A stretch of 55,632 bases of DNA from an uncultured Oscillospiraceae bacterium (GTDB taxonomy: Bacteria; Bacillota; Clostridia; Oscillospirales; Oscillospiraceae), in NCBI GenBank assembly GCA_910579965.1, contig CAJTWF010000013.1, forward strand, positions 1-55,632, read 5' to 3'. The notes beneath the pieces are model-generated. The model was not told where the DNA came from, made no database searches, and saw only the letters and a list, made by a program, of their open reading frames with translations. A program made the position numbers and the translations under genes. Positions 8,076-16,602 of this stretch are shown piece by piece; position 1 is the stretch's first letter, and every line of letters starts with the position of its first letter.

Positions 8076-8108
8076 CATAAGTTATCTTTTATTGCCTTGC
8101 TCTTTTTA
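8068..8108 (+). terminator. Riboswitch expression-platform terminator
   Basis: The stem GAGCGAGGCA (8068-8077) pairs with TGCCTTGCTC (8093-8102), with one G-U pair, followed by TTTTTATA. Its 5' arm includes AGAG (8067-8070), which also closes P1 of aptamer 2. Glycine binding should therefore block terminator formation, making an ON switch. Confidence 0.85.
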
Positions 8109-8142
8109 TATTCATTGGTTATTCCAACACAGGAGGCGGCTT

Positions 8143-8583
8143 ATGAGCGCCATGGGCAATCCCCGGGACTATCTGATCCTGACCAATAACCCCCTGGTGC
8201 GCCGGTGCATGGAGGGGCAGGGGCTGTACACCATCCGCCTGGAGGAGGACAAGAGCTTCCGGGAGATCCTGGTGGAGGCCCGGGACATGGTCTACGCCGG
8301 CCATACCCTCTACACCCACCCTCTGGCCGGAAGCGTCAAGCCCAACGAAACCCCCTACAAATCCCTGATCGTCTCCATGGTCCCCCACGGGTTTGACCAG
8401 CAGCACGGGGAGCTGATGGCCAGCGCCATCGCCGTGTTCGACAAGTTCAGGCCCATTGTCCGCGAGCTGCCGGAGCGGGTGCTGCGGGACTTCCAGCTCA
8501 TCGACTACACGCTGCTCTCCGGGGCCATCGGCTTCGACGCGGAGGCGGGGCTGCGGCGGGTCCAGGAGGCGGAGGGGCGCTGA
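8143..8583 (+). CDS. grdX: GrdX protein
   Basis: A 146-residue protein of the GrdX family, found at the head of glycine/betaine/sarcosine reductase operons; its biochemical role is not established. It opens MSAMGNPRDYLILTNNPLV and contains GHTLYTHPLAGSVKPNETPYKS-like family sequence. The ATG follows AGGAGG at 8131-8136 and is the first start codon after the riboswitch terminator. No signal peptide or membrane segment is visible. It is followed by grdE after about 80 bases. Confidence 0.88.
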   Translation: MSAMGNPRDYLILTNNPLVRRCMEGQGLYTIRLEEDKSFREILVEARDMVYAGHTLYTHPLAGSVKPNETPYKSLIVSMVPHGFDQQHGELMASAIAVFDKFRPIVRELPERVLRDFQLIDYTLLSGAIGFDAEAGLRRVQEAEGR

Positions 8584-8662
8584 GCCCCGTGTACGAAAGG
8601 TTTTTTGATACCCCCTCCGGGGGTATTGGGAAATAAATATTTAGAAGGAGGAGGTGTTCACT

Positions 8663-9961
8663 TTGAAATTGGAACTGGGCTATATCCAGATCAAAGATAT
8701 CCAGTTTTCAAAGGAATGCAAGGTAGAAAACGGTACCCTGTACGTTGACCCGGATGCTGTCAAGGCCTTTATGTATGAGGACGACGACGTAAAGGCCTGG
8801 GTTAAGGACTTCAGCTTTGACATCGCCAAGCCCGGCGAGAGCGTCCGGATCACCCCTGTGAAGGATGTCATCGAGCCCCGCGTGAAGGTTGAGGGCCCCG
8901 GCGGCGTGTTCCCCGGCGTCATCAACAAGGTGGAGACTGTGGGCAGCGGCAAGACCCATGTTCTGCGCGGCATGGCCGTGGTCACCGCCGGCAAGATTGT
9001 GGGCTTCCAGGAGGGCATCATCGACATGTCCGGCCCCGGCGCGGACTACACCCCGTTCTCCAAGCTGAACAACCTCGTGGTGGTTGCCGAGCCCGCCGAG
9101 GGCTACCAGGACCACAAGCACGAGTACGAGCACGCCGTGCGCATCGCGGGTCTCCGCGCCGCCACCTATATCGGTGAGATTGGCCGCAGCGTGACCCCCG
9201 ACGAGACGGCGGAGTTCGAGACCCTGGGCATCAAGGAGGGCATTGAGAAGTATCCCAATCTGCCCCGCGTGGCCTATGTCCACATGCTCCAGAGCCAGGG
9301 CCTGCTCCACGACACCTATGTCTACGGCGTGGATGCCAAGCGCAGCCTGACCACCATCATCAACCCCACCGAGACCATGGATGGCGCCATCATCAGCGGC
9401 AACTGCGTGTCCGCCTGCGACAAGAATACCACCTATCACCATCAGAACAACCCCGTGGTGGCCAACCTGTTCGCCGCCCACGGCAAGACCCTCAACTACG
9501 TCTGCAACATCATCACCAATGAGAACGTGTATCTGGCCGACAAGCAGCGCTCCTCCGACTGGACCAGCAAGCTCTGCCGCCTGCTGGATCTGGACGGCGC
9601 CCTGGTCAGCCAGGAGGGCTTCGGCAACCCGGACACCGATCTCATCATGAACTGCAAGAAGATTGAGCTCCAGGGCGTGAAGACCGTCATCATCACCGAC
9701 GAGTACGCCGGCCAGGACGGCAAGAGCCAGTCCCTGGCGGACGCCGATCCTCTGGCGGACGCCGTGGTCACCGGCGGCAACGCCAACGAGGTCATCATCC
9801 TGCCCAAGATGGACAAGGTGATCGGCACCCTGGACTATGTGGACGTCATCGCCGGCGGCCATGCCGGGTCCCTGCGGCCCGACGGCACCATCGAGGCGGA
9901 GCTCCAGGTCATCACCGGCGCTACCAACGAGATGGGCTTCAACCGCCTGAGCGCCCGCTGA
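8663..9961 (+). CDS. grdE: Glycine reductase component B, alpha/beta proprotein
   Basis: GrdE is the substrate-specific subunit precursor of protein B. Together with GrdB it activates glycine as a Schiff base before transfer of the carboxymethyl group to GrdA selenocysteine. The proprotein cleaves itself at an Asn-Cys bond to generate a pyruvoyl group; here N247-C248 in SGNCVSACDKNTTYHH. The TTG at 8663 is chosen as start because MKLELGYIQIKDIQF matches the family N-terminus and follows AAGGAGGAGGTG; a GTG lies three codons upstream. The length of 432 residues fits. It lies immediately upstream of grdB. Confidence 0.94.
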   Translation: MKLELGYIQIKDIQFSKECKVENGTLYVDPDAVKAFMYEDDDVKAWVKDFSFDIAKPGESVRITPVKDVIEPRVKVEGPGGVFPGVINKVETVGSGKTHVLRGMAVVTAGKIVGFQEGIIDMSGPGADYTPFSKLNNLVVVAEPAEGYQDHKHEYEHAVRIAGLRAATYIGEIGRSVTPDETAEFETLGIKEGIEKYPNLPRVAYVHMLQSQGLLHDTYVYGVDAKRSLTTIINPTETMDGAIISGNCVSACDKNTTYHHQNNPVVANLFAAHGKTLNYVCNIITNENVYLADKQRSSDWTSKLCRLLDLDGALVSQEGFGNPDTDLIMNCKKIELQGVKTVIITDEYAGQDGKSQSLADADPLADAVVTGGNANEVIILPKMDKVIGTLDYVDVIAGGHAGSLRPDGTIEAELQVITGATNEMGFNRLSAR

Positions 9962-9992
9962 TTAAATTGTAAGGAAAGGAGGAAACCAAACC

Positions 9993-11297
9993 ATGAGCTA
10001 TAAAGTTGTACACTATATCAACCAGTTCTTTGCCAACATCGGCGGCGAGGAGATGGCCCACGTGGCTCCCGAGCTGCGCGAGGGCTATGTCGGCCCCGGT
10101 ATGGCGCTGAACACCGCCTGGAAGGGCGAGGCTGAGATTGCCGCCACCATCGTCTGCGGCGACTCCTACTTTGCCGAGCACGAGGCGGACGCCAAGAAGC
10201 AGGTTCTCGACTGGGTGAAGGAGCAGAAGCCCGACATGTTCATTGCCGGCCCCGCCTTCAACGCCGGCCGCTACGGCTACGCCTGCGCCACCATCGCCAA
10301 CGCCGTGCAGGAGGAGCTGGGCATCCCCGTTCTGACGGGTATGTACGAGGAGAACCCCGGTGCGGATCTGAAGAACAAGGTCCTCATCGTGGCCACCGCC
10401 AACAGCGCCGCCGGCATGCGCAAGGCCGCCCCCGCCATGGCCAAGCTGGCCCTGAAGCTGATGAAGGGCGAGAAGATCGGCGCATCCGCCGAGGAGGGCT
10501 ACATGCCCAACGGTATCCGCCGCAACTTCTTCGAGAAGGAAGTTGGCGCCAAGCGCGCAGTGGATATGCTGGTTGCCAAGCTCAATGACAAGCCCTTCAC
10601 CACCGAGTATCCCATGCCCTCCTTCGACCGCGTGGCCCCCAACAAGGCCATCAAGGATCTGAGCAAGGCCACCATCGCCCTGTGCACCTCCGGCGGTATC
10701 GTCCCCAAGGGCAATCCGGACCACATCGAGTCCTCCTCCGCCTCCCACTACGGTGAGTACGACATCACCGGCGTGGATGATCTGACGGCCGAGACCTACG
10801 AGACCGCTCACGGCGGCTACGATCCGGTCTACGCCAACGCCGACTCCGACCGCGTCCTGCCTGTGGACGTGCTGCGCGAGATGGAGAAGGAAGGCAAGAT
10901 CGGCAAGCTCCACAACCTGTTCTATACCACCGTCGGCAACGGCACCTCCGTCGCCAACGCCAAGGGTTTTGCCGCTGAGTACGCCCAGAAGCTGCTCAAG
11001 GCCGGTGTTCATGCCGTTATCATGACCAGCACGTGAGGTACCTGCACACGTTGCGGTGCAACGATGGTTAAAGAGATCGAGCGTGCGGGCATCCCTGTGG
11101 TGCATATGTGCACAGTTACCCCCATTTCCATGACCGTGGGCGCGAACCGTATCGTTCCCACCATTGCCATTCCCCACCCCCTGGGCAACCCCGCCCTCAC
11201 CATGGACGAGGAGAAGGCGATCCGCCGCAAGCTGGTGGAGCGCGCCCTGGAGGCTCTGACCACCGAGGTCGAGGACCAGACTATTTTCGAGGTCTGA
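9993..11297 (+). CDS. grdB: Glycine reductase component B, gamma subunit (selenoprotein)
   Basis: A 434-residue selenoprotein. The in-frame TGA at 11034-11036 encodes Sec348 within TSTUGTCTRCGATMV, the UxxCxxC motif of protein B. Family-typical sequence continues after it (VKEIERAGIPVVHMC) to the TGA at 11295. A short hairpin 12 nt after the UGA fits a bacterial SECIS. The ATG follows AAAGGAGG, 32 bases after grdE. A plain ORF caller would split this gene at the UGA. With GrdE it forms the substrate-specific component; the glycine riboswitch upstream favours glycine over betaine or sarcosine. Confidence 0.96.
11049..11063 (+). promoter_or_regulatory. Candidate SECIS hairpin in grdB
   Basis: A perfect 6-bp stem CGTTGC-GGT-GCAACG. 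The loop begins 18 nt past the UGA and starts with G, which meets the published loose rules for bacterial SECIS elements (short stem, apical loop about 16-37 nt from UGA with an early G). SelB recognition is inferred. Confidence 0.55.
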
Positions 11298-11310
11298 TAA
11301 TTCAGCCGGG

Positions 11311-11344
11311 AGGGTATGCGCCCTGCGGGGCGCATACCCCCGGT
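11311..11344 (+). promoter_or_regulatory. Strong hairpin between grdB and trxB
   Basis: GGGTATGCGCC and GGGCGCATACCC-type arms pair almost perfectly around a small loop, extended by CCGG pairs. No T-run follows, so it is more likely an mRNA-processing or stability element than a terminator. Confidence 0.5.
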
Positions 11345-11364
11345 ACTGGGAGAAGTATTGAGTT

Positions 11365-12303
11365 ATGAGCAAGGTTTACGACGTTATTATTCTGGGCGGC
11401 GGCCCTGCCGGCCTGACTGCCGGCCTCTATGCGGGACGCAGCCGTTTGAGCACCCTGATTATCGAAAAGGGCCAGGATGGCGGCCAGATCGCCATCACCG
11501 ATGAAATTGAAAACTACCCGGGCCAGATGGTGGAGGGCGAGAGCGGCCCCAGCCTCATTGCCCGTATGACGGAGCAGGCGAAGAAGTTCGGCGCCGAGCG
11601 CTGCTCCGATGTGATTAAGAGCGTGGACCTCAGCGGCGACGTGAAGAAGCTGGTGGGGACCAAGGGCGAGTATGAGGCCAAGTGCGTCATCATCGCCACC
11701 GGCGCCTTCCCCAAGCCCATCGGCTGCGAGAACGAGGGCAAGTTCACCGGCAAGGGCATCTCCTTCTGCGCCACCTGCGACGCCGCCTTCTTTGAGGACT
11801 TTGAGGTGTACGTGGTGGGCGGCGGCGACAGCGCCGTGGAGGAGGCCATGTACCTGACCAAGTTTGCCCGGAAGGTGACCATCATCCACCGCCGCGACGA
11901 GCTGCGGGCCGCCAAGTCCATCCAGGAGAAGGCCTTTGCCAACCCCAAGATCGCCTTCATGTGGGACAGCGTGGTGGTGAAGGTGGACGGCGACGAGCTG
12001 CTGAGCACCATGACGGTGAAGAATACCAAGACCGGCGAGCTGACCGAGGTGAAGGCGGACGAGGACGACGGTCTGTTCGGTCTGTTCGGCTTCATCGGCT
12101 ACAACCCCAACTCCCAGCTCTTCGAGGGTATGCTGGATATGGAGCACGGCTACATCAAGACGGACGACAACATGCACACCAGCATCCCCGGCGTGTTTGC
12201 GGCCGGCGACATCCGTGTCAAGAGCCTGCGCCAGGTGGTCACCGCCGCCGCAGACGGCGCGATTGCCGCCATGCAGGCCGAGCACTATGTCAGCAACCAT
12301 TGA
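11365..12303 (+). CDS. trxB: Thioredoxin reductase (glycine reductase-associated)
   Basis: A 312-residue flavoprotein that passes NADPH electrons to thioredoxin. It has the FAD-binding motif GGGPAGLTAGLYA (residues 10-23), the redox cysteines C135 and C138 in CATCDAAF, and the NADPH site GGGDSAVEEA. The second signature GVFAAGDIR lies near the C-terminus. It stands in the grd operon upstream of trxA, where it regenerates the selenoether/selenol cycle of GrdA. Translation starts at ATG 11365. Confidence 0.95.
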   Translation: MSKVYDVIILGGGPAGLTAGLYAGRSRLSTLIIEKGQDGGQIAITDEIENYPGQMVEGESGPSLIARMTEQAKKFGAERCSDVIKSVDLSGDVKKLVGTKGEYEAKCVIIATGAFPKPIGCENEGKFTGKGISFCATCDAAFFEDFEVYVVGGGDSAVEEAMYLTKFARKVTIIHRRDELRAAKSIQEKAFANPKIAFMWDSVVVKVDGDELLSTMTVKNTKTGELTEVKADEDDGLFGLFGFIGYNPNSQLFEGMLDMEHGYIKTDDNMHTSIPGVFAAGDIRVKSLRQVVTAAADGAIAAMQAEHYVSNH

Positions 12304-12359
12304 TTTTTCCCTGGAAATGCTGTATACTGTCTCTATCTTATCATTAGGAGGTTGCTTTT

Positions 12360-12677
12360 ATGCTGGAACTGGACAAGAATACCTTTGAGGCCGAGGTCCT
12401 TAAGGCCGAGGGCAAGGTGCTGGTGGACTTCTATGGCGACGGCTGCGTGCCCTGTGCGGCGCTGATGCCCCACGTCCACGCTTTTGCGGAGACCTATGGC
12501 GACAAGATCAAGTTCTGCGCCCTGAACACCACCAAGGCCCGCCGTCTGGCCATCAGCCAGAAGATTCTGGGTCTGCCTGTCATCGCCATCTATGAGAACG
12601 GCGAGATGATCGACTCCTGCGTCAAGGAGGACGCCACGGCTGAGAACGTGGAGGCAATGATCAAGAAGTACGCGTAA
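12360..12677 (+). CDS. trxA: Thioredoxin of the glycine reductase system
   Basis: A 105-residue thioredoxin with the active site GCVPC (C29, C32) in place of WCGPC. The GCVPC variant is known from thioredoxins of glycine-reducing clostridia. It accepts electrons from TrxB and reduces oxidised GrdA. The ATG follows TAGGAGG. It sits between trxB and grdA, which fits a dedicated role. Confidence 0.94.
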   Translation: MLELDKNTFEAEVLKAEGKVLVDFYGDGCVPCAALMPHVHAFAETYGDKIKFCALNTTKARRLAISQKILGLPVIAIYENGEMIDSCVKEDATAENVEAMIKKYA

Positions 12678-12750
12678 GGCGTACACAATTCCCATGTTGT
12701 AGATTCCGAAAGGATTCTATAAAAAATCTAAAGCAAAGGAGGAAAAGAGC

Positions 12751-13227
12751 ATGAGCATCTTGGCTGGCAAGAAGGTCATCATCATTGGTGACCGCGACGG
12801 CATTCCCGGCATGGCCATTGAGGCCTGCGCCCAGTCCGCTGGCGCCGAGGTCGTGTTTTCCTCGACGGAGTGCTTCGTCTGAACCGCCGCTGGTGCAATG
12901 GATCTGGAGAATCAGAAGAGAGTCAAGGAGTTCGCTGAGCAGTACGGTCCCGAGAACATTGTTGTTCTCCTGGGCGCCGCTGAGGGCGAAGCCTCCGGCC
13001 TGGCCGCTGAGACAGTGACCGCCGGTGACCCCACTTATGCCGGTCCGTTGACAGGAGTCTCGTTGGGACTCACGGTTTACCATGTGTGCGAGCCCGAAGT
13101 GAAGGCGGAGTTTGACGACGCCGTCTATGACGAGCAGGTCTCCATGATGGAGATGGTTCTGGATGTGGATGACATCATCAGTGAGATGAGCGCCATTCGC
13201 GACGAACACTGCAAGTACCTGGGCTAA
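12751..13227 (+). CDS. grdA: Glycine reductase selenoprotein A
   Basis: A 158-residue selenoprotein; the TGA at 12880-12882 is Sec44 in CFVUTAAGAMDLENQ, the CxxU redox motif of GrdA. The selenol takes the carboxymethyl group from component B and passes it to component C as ketene equivalent, yielding acetyl phosphate and so ATP. The reading frame continues intact to TAA at 13225. The start is ATG 12751 behind AAAGGAGG. I did not find as clear a SECIS hairpin here as in grdB. A terminator-like hairpin follows. Confidence 0.96.
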
Positions 13228-13240
13228 TAGGCGAAAGCCT

Positions 13241-13267
13241 GGGCGGCGGCGCTTGCCGCCGCCCTTT
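13241..13267 (+). terminator. Hairpin terminator after grdA
   Basis: Perfect 10-bp stem GGGCGGCGGC/GCCGCCGCCC with loop GCTT and a following TTT. The grd operon continues about 270 bases further on, so this may act as a partial terminator that raises grdA over grdCD. Confidence 0.75.
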
Positions 13268-13299
13268 CCGCGTTTTGCGAAAAATGGCGTATATTTTTG

Positions 13300-13465
13300 C
13301 AGTCATTCTTTTCTTTGTGAACAAAGAAAAGAATCAAAAGAAAAACTTTAGATGAGCGGCTGCCCATCTGCGGACGGCAGGCGGTTCCGATCTTCTGCCA
13401 TTCCGCGTCAGGCCGCGCCTGAAGGGCCTCTGAGGTTCTTTTGATTTTTTCGGGTAAGGCCGCCC
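13300..13465. repeat. Repeat-like intergenic insert between grdA and grdC
   Basis: This gap contains the palindrome TTCTTTGTGAACAAAGAA. AATCAAAAGAAAAACTTTAGATGA at its left is loosely mirrored by the sequence AGGTTCTTTTGATTTTTTCG at its right. A related sequence occurs on the minus strand at about 881-926. No ORF of note is present. It resembles a small dispersed non-coding repeat, but the family cannot be confirmed here. Confidence 0.4.
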
Positions 13466-13533
13466 CGGCGGTGTGCGGAAAGAAAAAGAGTGACTGCTAA
13501 AAATACAAAAAATGAAGAAAGGCTGTGGAACCC

Positions 13534-15072
13534 ATGAAAAGTGTTATCAAGGGCGCCGGGTATATCCTGGTGCACACCCCGGACATGGTCCTGCACAACG
13601 GCACCACCCAGACTACCGAGCGCATCGTCAACCCCGAGAGCGAGTATCTCAAGGAGCTGCCCAGCCACATCCGCAGCTTTGACCAGGCCCTCAGCTACTG
13701 GCCCAACCAGGTCTATATCGGCAACAAGCACCCCGATCAGCTGGCCGAGGTGGCCCAGCCCTGGTGCGACAAGACCTGCGACGTCAATGACCGCTTTGGC
13801 CCCTTCGGCCAGATCATGCCCCAGGAGGAGTTCCTGCTGCTCATGCAGGCCTGCGACGTGTTCGGCCTGGTGAAGCTGGAGCAGGGCTTTGTGAACGCCC
13901 ACCTCGCCGCCCTGGCCGCCAACCCCATCATGGACGAGAGCATCCTGGCCCGGATCCCCGAGGCCCAGACCGAGGCCGCCGAGATCAAGCGGCTGGTGGA
14001 CGAGGAGCACTCCGAGGCCCTCTACCACAAGGGCGAGCTGGTGGGCTGCGTCACCCGCGCCCACGACATTGACGTGAACCTCTCCGCCCACGTGATGCAC
14101 GAGAATCTGGTCAGCAAGGCCAGCTCCGTCATGGCTCTGCTCAGCGCCATCAAGAACGCGGGCATCGCCAAGGAGGACGTGGAGTACGTGGTGGACTGCG
14201 CCGAGGAGGCCTGCGGCGACATGAACCAGCGGGGCGGCGGCAACTTCGCCAAGTCCGCCGCTGAGATCGCCGGTCTCGACAACGCCACCGGCTCCGACGC
14301 CCGGGGCTTCTGCGCCGCCCCCGCCCACGCCATGATCGAGGCTGCCGCCCTGGTGGCCTCCGGCGCGTACAAGACCGTGGTGGTCACCGCCGGCGGCTGC
14401 ACCGCCAAGCTGGGCATGAACGGCAAGGACCACGTGAAGAAGGGCCTGCCCATCATGGAGGACATGATCGGCGGCTTTGCCGTGGTGCTCACCCAGGACG
14501 ACGGCGTGAGCCCGGAGATCAACCTGGATATGCTGGGCCGCCACACCGTGGGCACCGGCTCCGCCCCCCAGGCTGTCATCTCCAGCCTGGTGACCAATCC
14601 TCTGGACAAGCACGGCCTGAAGATCACCGACATTGACAAGTACTCCCCCGAGATGCAGAACCCGGACATCACCAAGCCCGCCGGCGCCGGCGACGTGCCC
14701 CTGTCCAACTACAAGATGATCGCCGCCCTGGCGGTGAAGCGGGGCGAGCTCCAGAAGGCCGATCTGGCCACCTTCCCGGTCAGCCACGGCCTCACCGGCT
14801 GGGCCCCCACCCAGGGCCACATCCCCTCCGGCGTGCCCTATATCGGCTTTGCCCGCAACGACATCATGGCCGGCAAGATCAACCGCGTCATGATTATCGG
14901 CAAGGGCTCCCTGTTCCTGGGCCGCATGACCAACCTGTTTGACGGCGTGTCCTTTGTCATCCAGGCCAACACCGGCGCGGAGCAGTCCGGGGTCAGCGAG
15001 GAGGAGGTCAAGGGCATGATCGCCAAGGCCATGAAGGATTTTGCCGCCACCCTGCTGGCGGATGCCCAGTAA
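13534..15072 (+). CDS. grdC: Glycine reductase component C, beta subunit
   Basis: GrdC is the FabH-like subunit of protein C that takes the acetyl unit from GrdA and, with GrdD, releases acetyl phosphate. The 512-residue protein opens MKSVIKGAGYILVHTPDMVL, a family-typical start, and contains the thiolase-fold region EEACGDMNQRGGGNFAKSAAE. The ATG at 13534 is preferred over a GTG at 13525 because the GAAAGG ribosome site leaves 11 nt to the former but only 2 to the latter. Gene grdD follows after 15 bases. Confidence 0.95.
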   Translation: MKSVIKGAGYILVHTPDMVLHNGTTQTTERIVNPESEYLKELPSHIRSFDQALSYWPNQVYIGNKHPDQLAEVAQPWCDKTCDVNDRFGPFGQIMPQEEFLLLMQACDVFGLVKLEQGFVNAHLAALAANPIMDESILARIPEAQTEAAEIKRLVDEEHSEALYHKGELVGCVTRAHDIDVNLSAHVMHENLVSKASSVMALLSAIKNAGIAKEDVEYVVDCAEEACGDMNQRGGGNFAKSAAEIAGLDNATGSDARGFCAAPAHAMIEAAALVASGAYKTVVVTAGGCTAKLGMNGKDHVKKGLPIMEDMIGGFAVVLTQDDGVSPEINLDMLGRHTVGTGSAPQAVISSLVTNPLDKHGLKITDIDKYSPEMQNPDITKPAGAGDVPLSNYKMIAALAVKRGELQKADLATFPVSHGLTGWAPTQGHIPSGVPYIGFARNDIMAGKINRVMIIGKGSLFLGRMTNLFDGVSFVIQANTGAEQSGVSEEEVKGMIAKAMKDFAATLLADAQ

Positions 15073-15087
15073 ACGAGGTGCATTGGT

Positions 15088-16242
15088 ATGAGTAATCTGG
15101 AAAAAACCATTGCCAAGGCGTTTTTGGAGATGGCGGAGGGCCTGGAGACCGGCTCCTTCGGCCCCAGGCCCAAGATCGCCCTGACCGGCATGGGCAGCGA
15201 GCACGGCGAGGAGAACGCCATGGCCGCCGCCGTGGCCGCCGCCCGCAGGGGCGTGGACGTGTACTATATCGGCACCCTGGAGGCCGAGGGCGTCACCACT
15301 GTCCATGTGGACAATGAGGACGAGGGTCACAAGCGGATGGAGCAGATGGTGGAGAAGGGCGAGGTGGACGGCGCAGTCACCATGCACTTCCCCTTCCCCA
15401 TCGGCGTGTCCACGGTGGGCCGTGTGGTCACCCCCGCCAAGGGCAAGGAGATGTTCATCGCCACCTCCACCGGCACCGCCAGCGCGGACCGGATCGAGGG
15501 CATGATTAAGAACGCGGTCTACGGCATCATCACCGCCAAGGCCTGCGGCGTGAAGAACCCCACTGTGGGCATTCTGAACGTGGACGGCGCCCGGCAGACG
15601 GAGATGGCCCTCAACCAGCTCAAGGAGGGCGGCTACGACTTCCAGTGGGCCCAGTCCGCCCGGGCGGACGGCGGCGCGGTGCTCCGGGGCAACGACGTGC
15701 TCCAGGGCACGCCGGACGTGCTGGTGTGCGACAGCCTCACCGGCAACGTGCTGGTGAAGATGCTCTCCGCCTTCACCACCGGCGGCAGCTTCGAGTCCGC
15801 CGGTTACGGCTACGGCCCCGGCATCGGCCCCGGCTATGACAAGCTGGTGCTGATCGTGTCCCGGGCCAGCGGCGCGCCCCTGGTGGCCAACGCCCTGCAA
15901 TTCGCCGGCGAGCTGGTGAAGGGCAAGGTCTTCGACGTGGCGGCCAAGGAGTTTGCCGCGGCGGAGAAGGCGGGCCTGAGCAAGATCCTCGCTGACCGCA
16001 AGGCCGCCGCCAAGGGCGCGGCAGCGGCGGACGAGGACGTGAAGGCTCCCCCGGCGGAGCCCTGCACCGCCAGCATTCCCGGCATCGAGGTCATGGACCT
16101 GGAGGACGCGGCCAAGGCCCTGTGGAAGGCCGGCATCTACGCCGAGACCGGCATGGGCTGCACCGGCCCCCTGGTGATGATGAGCGAGGCCAATCTGGCC
16201 AAGTCCCAGGAGATCCTCAAGGCCGCCGGGTATATCGGATAA
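15088..16242 (+). CDS. grdD: Glycine reductase component C, alpha subunit
   Basis: GrdD is the PlsX-like subunit of protein C and carries the cysteine that holds the acetyl thioester before phosphorolysis to acetyl phosphate. The 384-residue protein contains C358 in TGMGCTGPLVMMSE, which corresponds by position to the conserved C-terminal family cysteine (inferred). Glycine-rich GYGYGPGIGPGYDK near residue 245 is visible. An Ala/Lys-rich linker lies at about 305-325. It is the last reductase gene in the operon. Confidence 0.95.
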   Translation: MSNLEKTIAKAFLEMAEGLETGSFGPRPKIALTGMGSEHGEENAMAAAVAAARRGVDVYYIGTLEAEGVTTVHVDNEDEGHKRMEQMVEKGEVDGAVTMHFPFPIGVSTVGRVVTPAKGKEMFIATSTGTASADRIEGMIKNAVYGIITAKACGVKNPTVGILNVDGARQTEMALNQLKEGGYDFQWAQSARADGGAVLRGNDVLQGTPDVLVCDSLTGNVLVKMLSAFTTGGSFESAGYGYGPGIGPGYDKLVLIVSRASGAPLVANALQFAGELVKGKVFDVAAKEFAAAEKAGLSKILADRKAAAKGAAAADEDVKAPPAEPCTASIPGIEVMDLEDAAKALWKAGIYAETGMGCTGPLVMMSEANLAKSQEILKAAGYIG

Positions 16243-16256
16243 AGGGGGCCGCTGAG

Positions 16257-16550
16257 ATGAAAGTCAAGGATACGGTCAACAAGAAGGAGCTGGACCTGAC
16301 GGCGGAGGAGCTCATTGATCTGGTGGCCAGCCACAACCGCCAGGTGGATCTGATCTTCGCTGAGAAGCGCACGGATGACGACGGGTATCTCACCTGGGAC
16401 CAGGAGAACTGGACGTGTGTGGACGGAAAGCGGTTCATCCGCAGCTACTTTCTGGAGGGCCGGGCTCTGTCGGACTACAGTGGATACAACAAGTATGACC
16501 TGAAAGGCTGCTTCCTGCCGGAGCAGGCCAAGGAGGTCCGGCTGGGATAA
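16257..16550 (+). CDS. Small conserved-looking protein at the end of the grd operon
   Basis: A 97-residue soluble, acidic protein beginning MKVKDTVNKKELDLTAEEL, with ATG 14 bases after grdD and just before the operon terminator. It has no signal peptide, membrane segment or redox cysteine pair. I do not recognise the family. Its co-transcription with grdD suggests a role in, or dependence on, glycine metabolism, but this is only context. Confidence 0.6.
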   Translation: MKVKDTVNKKELDLTAEELIDLVASHNRQVDLIFAEKRTDDDGYLTWDQENWTCVDGKRFIRSYFLEGRALSDYSGYNKYDLKGCFLPEQAKEVRLG

Positions 16551-16564
16551 GTCAGACGTTTAAC

Positions 16565-16602
16565 AGCAGAAGGGAGACGGCTTACGCCGTCTCCCTTCTG
16601 CT
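16565..16602. terminator. Bidirectional terminator (grd operon / hxlR)
   Basis: A perfect 17-bp stem AGCAGAAGGGAGACGGC (16565-16581) with 16586-16602 and loop TTAC. It lies between convergent genes and overlaps the last base pair of the hxlR stop codon. Confidence 0.85.

Noticed and set aside
11034..11036. TGA as the true stop of grdB
   Set aside because: The UxxCxxC context and family-typical sequence continue in frame beyond it, and selA, selB and tRNA-Sec are adjacent.
12880..12882. TGA as the stop of a truncated grdA
   Set aside because: The CxxU motif and the conserved downstream sequence show it is selenocysteine.
13408..15900. 830-codon open frame on the minus strand opposite grdC/grdD
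   Set aside because: It mirrors GC-rich codons of genuine plus-strand genes, has low-complexity His/Gly/Ala composition and no ribosome site.
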